A stretch of 64,000 nucleotides of DNA from the NCBI RefSeq assembly GCF_000621325.1, contig NZ_JHYQ01000013.1, positions 1-64,000 of the forward strand, given 5' to 3'. The position numbers were made by a program, and so were the translations under genes. This DNA is from Thiothrix lacustris DSM 21227. Lineage in GTDB: Bacteria > Pseudomonadota > Gammaproteobacteria > Thiotrichales > Thiotrichaceae. This document shows, one piece after another, positions 26,461 through 36,353 of this stretch (positions are counted from its first letter, which is position 1; every line of letters begins with the position of its first letter). The notes beneath the pieces are model-generated. The model was not told the DNA's origin. It was given only the letters and a program-made list of their open reading frames with translations, and ran no database searches.

Positions 26461-27396
26461 ATGACAACCGCAGCCCCCCAGCTCATTCAGGCTACGCTTG
26501 CGCAATTAAATAAAGTGATCCACGGCAAAGAGCAGCAAGTGCAATTGGCGCTGACCTGCCTGCTGGCGAATGGGCACTTATTGTTGGAAGATTTGCCAGG
26601 CATGGGTAAAACCACTCTGGCACACGCGCTTGCTCACGTGTGCGGGTTGGAGTACAAGCGAGTGCAATTCACCAGCGATTTATTGCCTGCCGACTTGATT
26701 GGCGCGTCAGTATTTGAGCAGCAGTCAGGCCGTTTCCGTTTTCACCCCGGCCCAGTCTTCAGTCAGGTGTTTCTTGCCGACGAACTCAACCGCGCCACTC
26801 CCAAAGCGCAAAGTGCTTTGCTGGAGGCGATGGAAGAACGTCAAGTGAGTGTCGATGGCACAACACACCCCTTACCCGCCCCATTTTTTGTGATAGCCAC
26901 CCAGAACCCGCAAAGCCAGTCGGGAACCTTTCCTTTGCCCGAATCGCAGCTTGACCGTTTTCTGATACGCCTTTCCCTTGGTTATCCCAACCCAGAGGCT
27001 GAACGTGCTTTGTTGAAAGGCCGCAATGGGCGTGTGTTGTTGGCGAGTATGCAGCAGGTATTAAATGAAAGCCGCTTGAAAGCCCTGCAATCACTGGTTC
27101 CACAGGTGAAAATGACCGATAACCTGCTGGATTACGTGCAACGCCTGATTGCTTATACCCGTCAAACCGAGGTGTGCCATCTGGGGCTATCACCACGTGG
27201 AGCGTTGGCGCTGGTTAAAAGTGCGCAAGCCTGGGCACTGTTACAGGCTCGCGGGCATGTATTGCCAGAAGACGTGCAAGCGGTTTTCGTTGCGGTGGCG
27301 GGGCATCGCATTATCGGGCGGCAGGAGTCGCAAGGCGAACAACTGGCGAGGCAAATTCTCGGCAAAGTCGATGTCGTCGGGGGCGGACGTGGCTAA
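26461..27396 (+). CDS. MoxR family AAA+ ATPase
   Basis: Cytoplasmic ATPase of 311 residues thought to act as a chaperone for maturation of membrane or secreted complexes. Walker A is LEDLPGMGKTT (42-52), Walker B VFLADELNRATPKAQSALLEAMEE, and sensor 1 VIATQNPQSQSGTFPLPESQLDRF. Gene order moxR - DUF58 - transglutaminase is a widely conserved trio. The promoter region is shared with the divergent DUF1566 lipoprotein gene. It overlaps the next gene by 26 bases. Confidence 0.93.
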   Translation: MTTAAPQLIQATLAQLNKVIHGKEQQVQLALTCLLANGHLLLEDLPGMGKTTLAHALAHVCGLEYKRVQFTSDLLPADLIGASVFEQQSGRFRFHPGPVFSQVFLADELNRATPKAQSALLEAMEERQVSVDGTTHPLPAPFFVIATQNPQSQSGTFPLPESQLDRFLIRLSLGYPNPEAERALLKGRNGRVLLASMQQVLNESRLKALQSLVPQVKMTDNLLDYVQRLIAYTRQTEVCHLGLSPRGALALVKSAQAWALLQARGHVLPEDVQAVFVAVAGHRIIGRQESQGEQLARQILGKVDVVGGGRG

Positions 27397-28351
27397 TGCC
27401 TTGCAGGCGCAACTCGATGGCTGGTTACGGCAGCGTTTGCCCAGCGCCCGCGCAACCACCCTCAACCAGCGTAAAATATTCATTGTTCCCAGCAAGACCG
27501 CGCTAGGGTTGGTGGGGGTGATTGCCCTGCTGTTCTTGCTGGGTATCAACTTCCAGAATTCGCTGGTGTACATCATCAGCTTTTGGTTGCTGGCCTTGCT
27601 GTTGCTCAATATTTTTTACACTTGGCGAAATCTCGCCGGTCTGACGCTGACCGCGATGGGGGTGGAACCCTGTTTCGCCGGGGAAAAAGCCGTGCTGGAA
27701 GTGGCGCTGAGCCGCCCCGTTAAGCAGACGAAATATGCGTTGGAACTGGCGTGGAAAGGGGAAGATCAGGTACAGGTCGATCTGATTTCCGCGCAAACCT
27801 TGCGGGTGAAACTGTCGCACAGCACCGAGGGACGCGGCTATTTCAAACCGCCCCGCTTGCAGGTTTCCACCCGCTACCCGACAGGTCTCGCGGTAGCGTG
27901 GTCGTATGTGTATCTGGATGTGCAAGGGCTGGTCTACCCCAATCCGGTGGAGAAGGCTTTTCAACCGATAGGTCAATCCCACGGTGGAACCACTGATGAC
28001 GGGCTGGAAATTGCCGGTGGAACCAGTGATTTCAGCGGGGTTCGTGACTATCAGCACGGCGATGGTCCGAAACGTATCCATTGGGCTAAATTTGCCCAGA
28101 CCGGCAAGCTGTACACCAAAACCTTTGTCGATTACGCCAGCCATGACTTGTGGCTGGATTGGGATGAATTGCCCATGCCGGGGATCGAGGTGCGTTTGTC
28201 GCACTTATGCCGCAAGGTGCTGGATTTCCACCAGGAGCAGCGCCAATACGGTTTGAAACTGCCGGGTAAAGTGATTGCACCGGGCAAGGGCGAGGCACAC
28301 AAAGCCCGTTGTTTGCAGGCACTGGCCTTGTTTGGGGTGGTAAGTGAATAA
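27371..28351 (+). CDS. DUF58 domain membrane protein
   Basis: Protein of about 326 residues with two N-terminal membrane helices (near 38-75) and a DUF58/von Willebrand-like C-terminal part identified by GGTSDFSGVRDYQHGDGPKRIHWAKFAQTGKLYTKTF-type sequence (about 215-255). The start is uncertain: ATG 27371 or GTG 27389 fit best, both inside the end of moxR; an open frame runs further upstream but only as a shadow of moxR. It is coupled to the transglutaminase gene by an eight-base overlap. Confidence 0.88.
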   Translation: MSSGADVANALQAQLDGWLRQRLPSARATTLNQRKIFIVPSKTALGLVGVIALLFLLGINFQNSLVYIISFWLLALLLLNIFYTWRNLAGLTLTAMGVEPCFAGEKAVLEVALSRPVKQTKYALELAWKGEDQVQVDLISAQTLRVKLSHSTEGRGYFKPPRLQVSTRYPTGLAVAWSYVYLDVQGLVYPNPVEKAFQPIGQSHGGTTDDGLEIAGGTSDFSGVRDYQHGDGPKRIHWAKFAQTGKLYTKTFVDYASHDLWLDWDELPMPGIEVRLSHLCRKVLDFHQEQRQYGLKLPGKVIAPGKGEAHKARCLQALALFGVVSE

Positions 28352-30353
28352 GCAGATTACCTATACCGGCATGATTTGGTTGTTGGCAGCGCAATTGGTG
28401 GTGATGTTGCCATTTTTGTTCGACCTGCCGCTGTGGTTGTTACCCGTGTTGGTGGTGGTGGCGTGGTGGCGCTTACGGGTGTTGGCTGGCGCTGCCTCGC
28501 AACCGGGAAATGTGGTGAAGTTGCTGCTGATCGGGTTGGGCGTGGGGGGCTTATTGTTGAGCGGTTTACGCTTCCCGTCGTTGGATGCGATGGCGACGTT
28601 GTTGTTGCTGGGGTTTGCCTTCAAGTCGTTGGAAGTGGTGCAGCGCCGCGATGCGATTGTGGTGATTTTCATTGGCTATTTTCTGGTGGCGTTGCATTTT
28701 TTGTATACGCAATCGTTGACGGCGGCCTTGTACGGGATGGTGTCGATGGTGGTGCTGACCGGTGTATTGGTCGGCGTGCAGCAGGCGATAACTGAGTTTT
28801 CGACGGGGCAAAGTGTGCGTTTCAATCTGCGATTGGCGGTTTTTATGCTGCTGCAATGCTTGCCGTTGATGATGGTGATTTTTGTGTTTGCACCACGTAT
28901 AGCGCCGTTATGGAGTATTCCTTTGGCTAGTGGGCAGACGCAGACTGGCATGACGGATCGCATGGCTCCTGGCGATATTGAGAAGCTGGGTAAGTCGGAT
29001 GAGCTGGCTTTTCGGGTAACGTTCAAGGGCAAGCGCCCGGCACAGCATGAGTTGTATTGGCAGGGTTTGGTACTGAACCATTTCGATGGGCATGAGTGGC
29101 GGCAGTTTGATCGCGATTACGATGTGTACCAATTGAAAACCGCTTTGATGAGTCATTATCGCTGGCAACCTGAACGTATGCAGGTGCAGGGCAATCCGGT
29201 AGCGTATGAGGCGGTATATGAAACCTCAGGGCAGCCGTGGCTGTTTACCCTCTCGCCCGCAGTGGAGGTGGAAGGCGATGTGTTGCGTGGCGCGGATTAT
29301 CGGGTGATGGCGCAAGAGGCGTTGCAAGCGCCCTTTCTGTTGAAAGCGGTGAGTTACCCGGCGACACAGCGCGATGTGGTATTGCCGGAGTATTTGCGCA
29401 CTTTGGCCTTGGGTTTGCCGTCAACAGGGGATCAGCGTAGCCGTGAATTGGCGCAACGTTTGCGGCGTGAGGCGGGGAGTGAACAAGTTTATATTGATAA
29501 GGTGCTGGCACGTTTCCATGATTTGGCGTTCGAGTACACCTTGAATCCTCCGACCTTGGGTGATAAGGATACGATTGATGGCTTTCTGTTCGATTCAAAA
29601 CGTGGGTTTTGTGCACATTATGCCGGGAGTTTTGTATTTCTGATGCGGGCGGCGGGGATTCCCGCGCGAGTCGTGGTGGGTTATCAGGGGGGGGAATGGA
29701 ATGCTGCTGGGCAATATTTGGCGGTGCACCAGTACGATGCTCATGCGTGGACGGAAGTGTGGTTGGCGGGGCGCGGTTGGGTGCGGGTTGATCCGACCAC
29801 AGCGGTTGCGCCTAGTCGGGTCGAACAAGGGCTGGAAGCGGCAGTGCAGGCAGAAGGCAGCTTTTTGGCGGATTCGGTATTGTCTGCCCGCAAAATGCCG
29901 TGGTTGAACGGGGTGCGTCAGCAGTTTGATGCGGTGCAATACGGCTGGCGGCGTTGGGTGCTGGGTTATGACCGCGAGGAACAGGCGGCGCTGTTGAAGT
30001 CTGCGCTGGGTGATTTATCCGTGGGGAAAGTGGCTTTGTTTGCGGGCGGTTTGTTTGCGGCGATTGGTCTGTTTTGGTTGCTGGCCTTGGGCATGGCGCA
30101 GCGCAGACAACCGGAAGCGCCCGAACATCGGCTCTACCGGCGTTTTTGCGAGGCATTGGCAAAGCGTGGCGCAAGGCGTGAACCGGGCGATGCACCGGGG
30201 GCGTTTGCCCATCAAGCAGCGGAACATTTGCCTGCTTTGGCAGAGGTGATTCGCGAGTTTACGCAGGTGTATGAGGGGATTTGTTATGCGCCGCCAGCCG
30301 ACGGGCGTGTGGCTACCCGACGGCTGAAAACGTTGTTGGGGAAGATCAGGTAG
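28344..30353 (+). CDS. Transglutaminase-like membrane protein (TgpA family, DUF3488)
   Basis: Inner-membrane protein of 669 residues starting with GTG. Six or so helices occupy about 1-190, a periplasmic transglutaminase-like domain follows with the catalytic triad Cys ([10 protein letters not shown], near 422), His ([10 protein letters not shown], near 465) and Asp (RVDPT, near 482), and a last helix lies near 558-580 before a cytoplasmic tail. Pseudomonas aeruginosa TgpA of this type is essential for viability; its substrate is unknown. It is the third gene of the moxR-DUF58 trio and ends overlapping the convergent DUF808 gene by eight bases. Confidence 0.92.
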   Translation: MNKQITYTGMIWLLAAQLVVMLPFLFDLPLWLLPVLVVVAWWRLRVLAGAASQPGNVVKLLLIGLGVGGLLLSGLRFPSLDAMATLLLLGFAFKSLEVVQRRDAIVVIFIGYFLVALHFLYTQSLTAALYGMVSMVVLTGVLVGVQQAITEFSTGQSVRFNLRLAVFMLLQCLPLMMVIFVFAPRIAPLWSIPLASGQTQTGMTDRMAPGDIEKLGKSDELAFRVTFKGKRPAQHELYWQGLVLNHFDGHEWRQFDRDYDVYQLKTALMSHYRWQPERMQVQGNPVAYEAVYETSGQPWLFTLSPAVEVEGDVLRGADYRVMAQEALQAPFLLKAVSYPATQRDVVLPEYLRTLALGLPSTGDQRSRELAQRLRREAGSEQVYIDKVLARFHDLAFEYTLNPPTLGDKDTIDGFLFDSKRGFCAHYAGSFVFLMRAAGIPARVVVGYQGGEWNAAGQYLAVHQYDAHAWTEVWLAGRGWVRVDPTTAVAPSRVEQGLEAAVQAEGSFLADSVLSARKMPWLNGVRQQFDAVQYGWRRWVLGYDREEQAALLKSALGDLSVGKVALFAGGLFAAIGLFWLLALGMAQRRQPEAPEHRLYRRFCEALAKRGARREPGDAPGAFAHQAAEHLPALAEVIREFTQVYEGICYAPPADGRVATRRLKTLLGKIR

Positions 30354-31302
30354 TCTGTTTGAACTTGCCGATCAGTGCAGTGGCGGGGGTGACGATGGCG
30401 AGCACAACTGCCCCGGCGAGGATGCCGAATACACCACTTAGCAAGGTGGGGGCGATGGCTTTCAGAGCATTGCCTGCCCAGCCAGCCTGTTGCACGAACA
30501 GTTCCGCGCCGTGGGTGAATTCGTGTGAATGCGGGATACCGTGCAGCAAGATGCCGCCACCGACCAGAAACATGGCGGCTGTTCCCACCACGGACAAGGT
30601 TTTCATTAGCCACGGGGCGAACCACAAAATACCGCGTCCCAAGGCTTGGCGGAAGCTGGTTACACCGCTTGCTACGCGCTCTTTGAGTAGGTGGTAGCCG
30701 AGATCATCCAGTTTGACGATACCCGCTACCAGCCCGTAGACACCAATGGTCATGACGATGGCAATCGCAGAAACGGTCAGCGCTTGCATCATGAATGAGG
30801 CCGTTTCTACCGTGCCTAACGCAATCACAATGATTTCAGCCGAGAGGACGAAATCGGTACGGATAGCACCTTTGATTTTGTCCTGCTCAAACGCCACCAT
30901 GTCGATGTCGGGGTTGTGGGCAGCAGCGAGAAGCTCATGAGCTTCTTCGTGTTTCTCTGCACTGTTGTGCATGAGCGCGTGGAAGATTTTCTCGAAACCT
31001 TCGTAACACAAATACGCACCACCGATCATCAGCAACGGGGTAATCAACCAAGGGGCAACCGCGCTGATCAGCAGGGCAGCAGGCACTAGAATCAGCTTGT
31101 TGAGGAATGAACCTTTGGCAACTGCCCACACCACGGGCAATTCGCGCTCGGCTTGTACCCCGGTTACTTGCTGGGCATTTAAGGCGAGGTCATCGCCCAG
31201 CACGCCAGCGGTTTTTTTCGCTGCTACTTTGGTCATGAGGGCAACATCGTCCAGTACGGTGGTGATGTCGTCGAGTAAGGCTAAAAGGCTTCCACCTGCC
31301 AT
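30346..31302 (-). CDS. DUF808 (YedI-like) inner-membrane protein
   Basis: Membrane protein of 318 residues beginning [43 protein letters not shown] in the two blocks that define DUF808, followed by [23 protein letters not shown] and about six helices. Function is unknown throughout the family. A CAGGAG ribosome site precedes the start. Single gene, convergent with the transglutaminase gene. Confidence 0.9.
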   Translation of the reverse strand: MAGGSLLALLDDITTVLDDVALMTKVAAKKTAGVLGDDLALNAQQVTGVQAERELPVVWAVAKGSFLNKLILVPAALLISAVAPWLITPLLMIGGAYLCYEGFEKIFHALMHNSAEKHEEAHELLAAAHNPDIDMVAFEQDKIKGAIRTDFVLSAEIIVIALGTVETASFMMQALTVSAIAIVMTIGVYGLVAGIVKLDDLGYHLLKERVASGVTSFRQALGRGILWFAPWLMKTLSVVGTAAMFLVGGGILLHGIPHSHEFTHGAELFVQQAGWAGNALKAIAPTLLSGVFGILAGAVVLAIVTPATALIGKFKQTT

Positions 31303-31332
31303 GCAAAACTCCTGGTTATAATGATTTTTTAT

Positions 31333-32067
31333 TTATGACTGTTGGTCGACGTAGGCTTGGGCTGCCGCCAGATCAATTGTACCCTCGTAAATCGAGCGTC
31401 CCAGAATTGCACCCATGATACCCTGATCTTCTACGGCACACAGTGCTGTGATGTCATCCATATTGGTAACACCACCCGAAGCGACCACCGGAATTTTGAT
31501 ACTGGCGGCGAGCTTGGCGGTTTCTTCCACATTCACTCCTTTCATCATGCCATCGCGGGCAATGTCGGTGTAAACGATCGCGCTTACGCCTGCTTGCTCG
31601 AATTGCTTGGCCAGTTCTATGGCTGACACGGCTGATACTTCTGCCCAGCCATCGGTGGCTACCATGCCGTTTTTCGCGTCAATACCGACGATAATGTGGC
31701 CGGGGAATTGCTTGCACAGGTCAATGACGAATTGTGGCTCTTGCACCGCTTTCGTGCCGATAATGCAATATTGTACGCCCGCATCCAGATACGCCGCGAC
31801 AGTTGCTGCATCGCGAATGCCGCCACCAATTTGTACCGGGACATTCGGGAAACGTGCCGCGACAGCGCGAACCACGTCGCCATTTACAGGTTTGCCTTCA
31901 AACGCACCGTTCAAATCGACCAGATGCAGGCGGCGTGCGCCCGCGTCTACCCAGCGTTGCGCCACCTCGACGGGGTTGCTGGCGAATACCGTGGTGTCTT
32001 CCATGCGGCCTTGGCGCAGGCGCACACATTGGCCGTCTTTCAAATCAATGGCGGGGATCAGTAGCAT
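31333..32067 (-). CDS. hisA: Phosphoribosylformimino-5-aminoimidazole carboxamide ribotide isomerase HisA
   Basis: TIM-barrel enzyme of histidine synthesis (ProFAR to PRFAR), 244 residues. Conserved parts: [17 protein letters not shown] with catalytic Asp8, [20 protein letters not shown], and the second catalytic Asp in [11 protein letters not shown]. The ATG at 32067 is the family start with GGA upstream; an ATG at 32139 overlaps queG. It is separate from hisH and hisF, its usual neighbours, which are not in the window. Confidence 0.96.
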   Translation of the reverse strand: MLLIPAIDLKDGQCVRLRQGRMEDTTVFASNPVEVAQRWVDAGARRLHLVDLNGAFEGKPVNGDVVRAVAARFPNVPVQIGGGIRDAATVAAYLDAGVQYCIIGTKAVQEPQFVIDLCKQFPGHIIVGIDAKNGMVATDGWAEVSAVSAIELAKQFEQAGVSAIVYTDIARDGMMKGVNVEETAKLAASIKIPVVASGGVTNMDDITALCAVEDQGIMGAILGRSIYEGTIDLAAAQAYVDQQS

Positions 32068-32125
32068 AGTCACATCCTTGGTTGAGTTGCGGTATGCTAC
32101 CGCAAAACAGGAGGTTCTGGGGAGT

Positions 32126-33175
32126 ATGATCGTTGACAAACTTCAGGCGCTAGGCAAGGCGTTGGGATTTAACGCTGTCGGTATCAGTAATATCAACCTG
32201 TCGGTTGCCGAGCAGCGTTTGCTGGATTGGTTGGCGCAAGGCTACCACGGCGATATGGCGTGGATGGCGCATCACGGCAGCAAACGCAGCCGCCCCGCCG
32301 AGTTGGTTCCCGGTACGTTGAGCGTTATCAGTGTGCGCATGGATTATTTCCCGCCCGATAGTGTGGATGCTGAAATGCTGCTGAATCACCCCGAACGTGC
32401 TTACATCTCCCGTTATGCGCTGGGGCGTGATTACCATAAGGTGCTACGCCAGCGCTTGGAAAAATTTGCCCAGCAATTGCAGGCCGAGATCGGTAGTTTC
32501 GGTTATCGGGTCTTCACCGACAGTGCGCCAGTGCTGGAAAAGCCACTGGCAGTCAAAGCCGGGCTGGGCTGGATGGGTAAACACACCAATATTCTCAGCC
32601 GTGAAGCGGGTTCGTGGTTTTTCCTGGGTGAGATTTATACGGATTTGCCGTTAGAAGAAACCGGCAGTGTTTCCGATCACTGTGGGCAATGCCGTGCCTG
32701 CATCGACGTATGCCCTACGCAAGCGATTCTTGCCCCTTACACGCTGGATGCGCGGCGCTGCATTTCTTACCTTACTATTGAGCATCAGGGCAGTATTCCG
32801 CTGGAATTGCGCCCGCTGTTGGGCAATCGCATCTATGGCTGTGACGATTGTCAGCTTATTTGCCCGTGGAATCGTTTCGCGCAAACGTCGCCGGAGGCTG
32901 ATTTTGCGGTGCGTAACGGTCTGGATAGCGCCCGTCTGAGTGAGTTGTTCCAATGGCGTGAAAGTGATTTTATGCGCAAACTGGAAGGCTCGCCGATCCG
33001 CCGTATTGGTTATGAACGCTGGTTGCGCAATATCGCGGTAGCGCTGGGGAATGCGCCTGCTAGTGCGGCCACTTTAGCCGTGTTACAAAATAGGCTGCTA
33101 GAGATCGAGAGTGTGTTGGTGCAAGAGCATATTGAATGGGCTGTTGATCAGCAAAAACAAGGTATTAGCAGTTAG
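32126..33175 (+). CDS. queG: Epoxyqueuosine reductase QueG
   Basis: Cobalamin and iron-sulfur enzyme that performs the last step of tRNA queuosine synthesis; 349 residues. Two [4Fe-4S] clusters are bound by [13 protein letters not shown] and [11 protein letters not shown], after the block [17 protein letters not shown]; the C-terminus holds short HEAT-like helices. AGGAGG 14 bases and GGAG a few bases before the ATG at 32126 support this start, which leaves 58 bp to the divergent hisA start. The open frame upstream is a shadow of hisA. Confidence 0.95.
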   Translation: MIVDKLQALGKALGFNAVGISNINLSVAEQRLLDWLAQGYHGDMAWMAHHGSKRSRPAELVPGTLSVISVRMDYFPPDSVDAEMLLNHPERAYISRYALGRDYHKVLRQRLEKFAQQLQAEIGSFGYRVFTDSAPVLEKPLAVKAGLGWMGKHTNILSREAGSWFFLGEIYTDLPLEETGSVSDHCGQCRACIDVCPTQAILAPYTLDARRCISYLTIEHQGSIPLELRPLLGNRIYGCDDCQLICPWNRFAQTSPEADFAVRNGLDSARLSELFQWRESDFMRKLEGSPIRRIGYERWLRNIAVALGNAPASAATLAVLQNRLLEIESVLVQEHIEWAVDQQKQGISS

Positions 33176-33283
33176 TCTTCACGCTTTATCCTAGTTTTGC
33201 ATCCGTGCATCAGTATAATCTATGAATGCGCATTTGTTTTGGGCATGATGAGCACATCACAAACCCAAACCCTGAATAACACA

Positions 33284-33577
33284 ATGAAAATAAAAAGAGT
33301 GAGTGTGGTGTGGGCGCTACTAGTGGTAGCAATATTGCCCGGTTGCGTAACCGTACAGGACGACCCATTATACAGTATGTGGCAAGAACGCGCCTATAGT
33401 GCCTACGGTATGTCAGCTCCGCCTGCTACCAGTAGCCCCTTTATGAGTGCTGTCATGCCTTACCGACCTGCACAAAGTGAATCATCCAATATGGTGTCAG
33501 CTTCGTTGCTTAATGTGTCACATGCGCTTTCAGCGCAAGAAGAAATGTTTATCTCTCAATATTACTCATTGCGATAG
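33284..33577 (+). CDS. Small predicted lipoprotein, unknown
   Basis: A 97-residue product starting MKIKRVSVVWALLVVAILPGC with a lipobox (LPGC) at 18-21, followed by a Ser/Pro/Met-rich mature part (SAYGMSAPPATSSPF) without recognisable domain. In-frame ATGs at 33197, 33245 and 33248 would add a leader that does not look like a signal. No strong ribosome site is seen. It is followed by a cluster of three hairpins ending in a terminator. Confidence 0.6.
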   Translation: MKIKRVSVVWALLVVAILPGCVTVQDDPLYSMWQERAYSAYGMSAPPATSSPFMSAVMPYRPAQSESSNMVSASLLNVSHALSAQEEMFISQYYSLR

Positions 33578-33605
33578 TATGGTATAAAGCCTATTTGTTA
33601 GCCCC

Positions 33606-33661
33606 TGGAGTCCAACGCGGACTCCACTTTGACGCAAAGGTCTTAGCCCTTCCTTTGTGTC
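33606..33661 (+). ncRNA. Two consecutive hairpins before a terminator; candidate structured RNA
   Basis: TGGAGTCC / GGACTCCA (33606-33613 with 33619-33626, five-base loop) is followed at once by GACGCAAAGG / CCTTTGTGTC (33631-33640 with 33652-33661, one G-U pair). Together with the terminator at 33667-33699 they make three stems in about 95 bases. This could be a 3'-UTR-derived small RNA of the lipoprotein gene or a leader for pdxH. The call rests on folding by eye only. Confidence 0.4.
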
Positions 33662-33666
33662 TTTTT

Positions 33667-33699
33667 AGCCAGACCCGCTATTTTGGGTCTGGCTTTTTT
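33667..33699 (+). terminator. Rho-independent terminator before pdxH
   Basis: AGCCAGACCC (33667-33676) and GGGTCTGGCT (33685-33694) form a perfect 10-bp stem with an eight-base loop, followed by five further T. It lies 90 bp after the small lipoprotein gene and 52 bp before pdxH. Confidence 0.92.
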
Positions 33700-33750
33700 A
33701 TTTTCAGGTAAAATCCACTCAAACCACTGGAAATCATTGGAAGTTAGAGA

Positions 33751-34386
33751 ATGGATATTGCATCACTACGTAACGATTACACTCAAGCTGGTCTGAGTCG
33801 TCATACACTAGACCCTGATCCTTACCAACAGTTCAGTCTATGGCTGAAGCAGGCGATAGACGGCCAAGTGCTGGAACCAACCGCCATGCAAATTGCTACT
33901 GTATCAGCAGCAGGCAAACCCACTTTACGCACGGTATTGCTGAAATCATTTGATGCCAATGGCTTTGTGTTTTTTACCAATTACCACAGCCAGAAAGCGC
34001 AGCAAATGGCGGAGAATCCGCAAGTGGCACTCCTGTTTTTCTGGAAGGAACTGGAGCGTCAGGTGGAAATCACTGGGCGAGTTGAAAAGGTTTCAACACT
34101 GGAATCCTTGCGTTACTTCACTAGTCGTCCGCGTGGTAGCCAGTTAGGTGCGTGGGTTTCCGCGCAGAGCTCCATTATCACCTCGCGCAAGTTGCTGGAA
34201 ATCAAGCTGGATGAAATGAAACGTAAGTTCAGTGCGGGAGAAATTCCCTTACCCGATTTTTGGGGGGGCTACCGCATCGTGCCAGATACTATCGAATTTT
34301 GGCAAGGCCGCCCCAGCCGTCTGCATGACCGTTTTGAATACCGCCGCAATGGGGAAGGGTGGGATATTGAGAGGTTAGCACCATGA
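33751..34386 (+). CDS. pdxH: Pyridoxamine 5'-phosphate oxidase PdxH
   Basis: FMN enzyme that makes pyridoxal 5'-phosphate; 211 residues. Family blocks are [63 protein letters not shown] and the C-terminal [17 protein letters not shown] with the substrate-binding Arg/His. It overlaps the next gene by four bases. Confidence 0.96.
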   Translation: MDIASLRNDYTQAGLSRHTLDPDPYQQFSLWLKQAIDGQVLEPTAMQIATVSAAGKPTLRTVLLKSFDANGFVFFTNYHSQKAQQMAENPQVALLFFWKELERQVEITGRVEKVSTLESLRYFTSRPRGSQLGAWVSAQSSIITSRKLLEIKLDEMKRKFSAGEIPLPDFWGGYRIVPDTIEFWQGRPSRLHDRFEYRRNGEGWDIERLAP

Positions 34387-34847
34387 ATGCGTTGCAATTG
34401 AAGATTCCACCACCGGTTTACCTGCTGGCCTTTGCGGGCATGATGTGGGCAGCAGATCAGTGGTTGCCGCTGCTTGAGCTGATTGCTTCGCCGTGGAACC
34501 GGCTGGGCTTGGTGCTGATCGCTGCTGCGGTGCTGATGGACTTCTGGTCATTGGGTTTGTTTTTTCGTGCACATACCACCTTTAACCCGATCCACCCCGA
34601 ACGTACTCAGGCTTTGGTGACACAAGGTCCGTACCGTTATACCCGTAATCCGATGTACGTGGGTATGTTGATTATCCTGCTTGGTTGGAGTATCTGGCTG
34701 GGTAGTATTAGCCCTTTTCTGCTATTGCCGCTATTTGTGTGGGTGCTGACTAAGCAGCAAATCATTCCCGAGGAAAAAATTCTGGAACAAACCTTTGGTG
34801 ACGCGTATCTTGCTTACAAAAGGCGGGTTTCCCGCTGGTTGTGGTGA
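34383..34847 (+). CDS. Isoprenylcysteine/phospholipid methyltransferase-type membrane protein
   Basis: A 154-residue membrane protein with four helices and the ICMT/PEMT signature [15 protein letters not shown]-like sequence (here [17 protein letters not shown]) and a C-terminal EE motif ([15 protein letters not shown]). Such proteins methylate small lipids or thiols using S-adenosylmethionine; the bacterial substrate is unknown. It is coupled to pdxH by a four-base overlap and followed three bases later by a lipoprotein gene. Confidence 0.88.
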   Translation: MNALQLKIPPPVYLLAFAGMMWAADQWLPLLELIASPWNRLGLVLIAAAVLMDFWSLGLFFRAHTTFNPIHPERTQALVTQGPYRYTRNPMYVGMLIILLGWSIWLGSISPFLLLPLFVWVLTKQQIIPEEKILEQTFGDAYLAYKRRVSRWLW

Positions 34848-34850
34848 GGA

Positions 34851-35684
34851 ATGTTCATGTTAGCAAGAGTGACGCTGTTGGCAGTGAGTGTACTGCTAGT
34901 ATCAGGCTGTAAGCTGGAACTCCCTATCTTAGGGGGGAGTAATATCAGTGGGCCTTTACAAGTAGAAAACGTGGTGTTTGAGCGAGCAGGTGGGCCACAA
35001 TGCCCCGGTGCAACGGAGACAACCCCGGAAAATGTCCGTTGCGCGAATTTACGGCTGACTTATCCCAAGGTTTTAACGGCAGGAAGCCCACAAGCGGCAG
35101 CAGCGATTAACCAGTTTATTCAGGAACAGGTGCTGGAGTACAGCGATCCACAAGGTAAGGCTCCTACGACTCCCGATGAATTTTCCAGTATGTTCGTTAA
35201 TGATTACAACGAAGTGCCAGATGCCATGGGCGTATGGGAAATGGAGCGTAAAGTTGAGGTCAGTTTTGCATCGGATCATTTGCTTACTCTGAATTTTAGC
35301 GAATCGGGTTATACAGGTGGTGCGCACCCTTTTAGCGGGCAACGCTACTTTGTATTGGATCTGGATAGCGGCAAGCATTTGGCACTGAATGCGTTATTGG
35401 CACCGAATTATGAAGCCGAGTTAAACAAAGTCGGTGAACGTGCTTTTCGTAAGGAACGCAATCTGCCTGAGGCGGCAAGTCTTGAGGAAGCAGGTTTCTG
35501 GTTTGCCAATAATAGCTTTAAGGTCAATACTAATTTTGGCGTGTTGAAAGATAGCCTAGTGTTTAACTTCAATGCTTATGAAGTAGCGCCCTACGCGATG
35601 GGACCGACTGAATTCACCGTGTCTTATGATGACATTAAGGCATTCATTCCTGAGGCTGGTTTATTGGCAGCCGTTGCACGGTGA
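34851..35684 (+). CDS. DUF3298 (RsiV-like) lipoprotein
   Basis: Predicted lipoprotein of 277 residues with lipobox LLVSGC at about 15-20. The mature part has the DUF4163/DUF3298 pattern: LRLTYPKVL, then TLNFSESGYTGGAHPFSGQRYFVLDLDSGKHLALNALL and the C-terminal SLVFNFNAYEVAPYAMGPTEFTVSYDDIK. These domains occur in RsiV and in periplasmic proteins related to lysozyme or peptidoglycan sensing. No sigma factor gene is adjacent. Confidence 0.85.
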   Translation: MFMLARVTLLAVSVLLVSGCKLELPILGGSNISGPLQVENVVFERAGGPQCPGATETTPENVRCANLRLTYPKVLTAGSPQAAAAINQFIQEQVLEYSDPQGKAPTTPDEFSSMFVNDYNEVPDAMGVWEMERKVEVSFASDHLLTLNFSESGYTGGAHPFSGQRYFVLDLDSGKHLALNALLAPNYEAELNKVGERAFRKERNLPEAASLEEAGFWFANNSFKVNTNFGVLKDSLVFNFNAYEVAPYAMGPTEFTVSYDDIKAFIPEAGLLAAVAR

Positions 35685-35693
35685 GAAATGTGA

Positions 35694-36350
35694 ATGATTG
35701 AGTATTTACGGGATCCAGAACGTATCCACCAGCAGAATGAGCTGCTGCTCCGTGAGCAGTTAGTGCTGGATGCCTTTACCGATGAACAACAGCAAGTTGT
35801 GATCCAAATGGTGATGGCTTATGGCGATCCGTCGTTAGTGGAATCTATCCGTTTTAGTGAACGGGCGTTGCCCGTTGCTCGTAAGGCGATTAAACAGCGC
35901 AATAACCTGCTGTATGACGTGGAACTCGTGAATCATGCGTTGAGTAAAAGGTTGCTGTATCAAGAGCCGTTCGGCTTTCTGGGCAAGGCATCGGTTATCT
36001 CCCAAGCGAAAAGTACTAAGCAGACCCGCGCGATGACGGGGGTCGACTGCTGGAAACGTTACATGGCGGATAGCATCGTGCTGATTGGGCAATCGGGCAC
36101 GGCTTTATTTCGCTTGCTGGAAATTCTTAAGGAAGGCGCACCGCCGCCCGCCTTGGTCATTGCCTCGGCGCGTGGCTTTGTGAATGCTGAAGCCGCCAAA
36201 CAACTGCTCTGGAAACAGCACAAAGATTTAGGGGTAGAATGCATCGTGGTTGAGGGCACGCGTGGCGGTGGCGTCTTGGCCGCCGCAGCACTGAACAGCC
36301 TGCTGGCCATGCAGCAGAATAAACTCAGCCCGATGATAGATCCTCTTTAA
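35694..36350 (+). CDS. Divergent precorrin-8X methylmutase (CbiC/CobH) family protein
   Basis: A 218-residue protein whose fold markers follow CbiC: GDPSLVESIRFSERALPVARKAIKQRNNLLYDVELVNHAL, VLIGQSGTALFRLLEILKEG and PALVIASARGFVNAEAAKQLL. The catalytic histidine of CbiC/CobH, in the motif I-H-A-x-x-D, is replaced by Met41 (VIQMVMAYGD), and the PVGFV motif is changed to ARGFV. No other cobalamin synthesis gene is present nearby. It may therefore have a different function or be a non-catalytic corrinoid binder. ATG at 35694 follows GAGAAATGTGA. Confidence 0.75.
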   Translation: MIEYLRDPERIHQQNELLLREQLVLDAFTDEQQQVVIQMVMAYGDPSLVESIRFSERALPVARKAIKQRNNLLYDVELVNHALSKRLLYQEPFGFLGKASVISQAKSTKQTRAMTGVDCWKRYMADSIVLIGQSGTALFRLLEILKEGAPPPALVIASARGFVNAEAAKQLLWKQHKDLGVECIVVEGTRGGGVLAAAALNSLLAMQQNKLSPMIDPL

Positions 36351-36353
36351 GTG

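Noticed and set aside
26290-26505. N-terminal extension of the DUF1566 lipoprotein gene up to 26505
   Set aside because: The extra 72 residues precede the signal peptide and overlap the moxR start; the lipobox requires the start near 26289.
27149-27370. Upstream extension of the DUF58 gene
   Set aside because: It overlaps moxR in another frame and adds no domain; the family start is near 27371.
31607-32125. Upstream extension of queG by about 170 codons
   Set aside because: The extension is antisense to hisA; the ATG at 32126 has a strong ribosome site and gives the family length.
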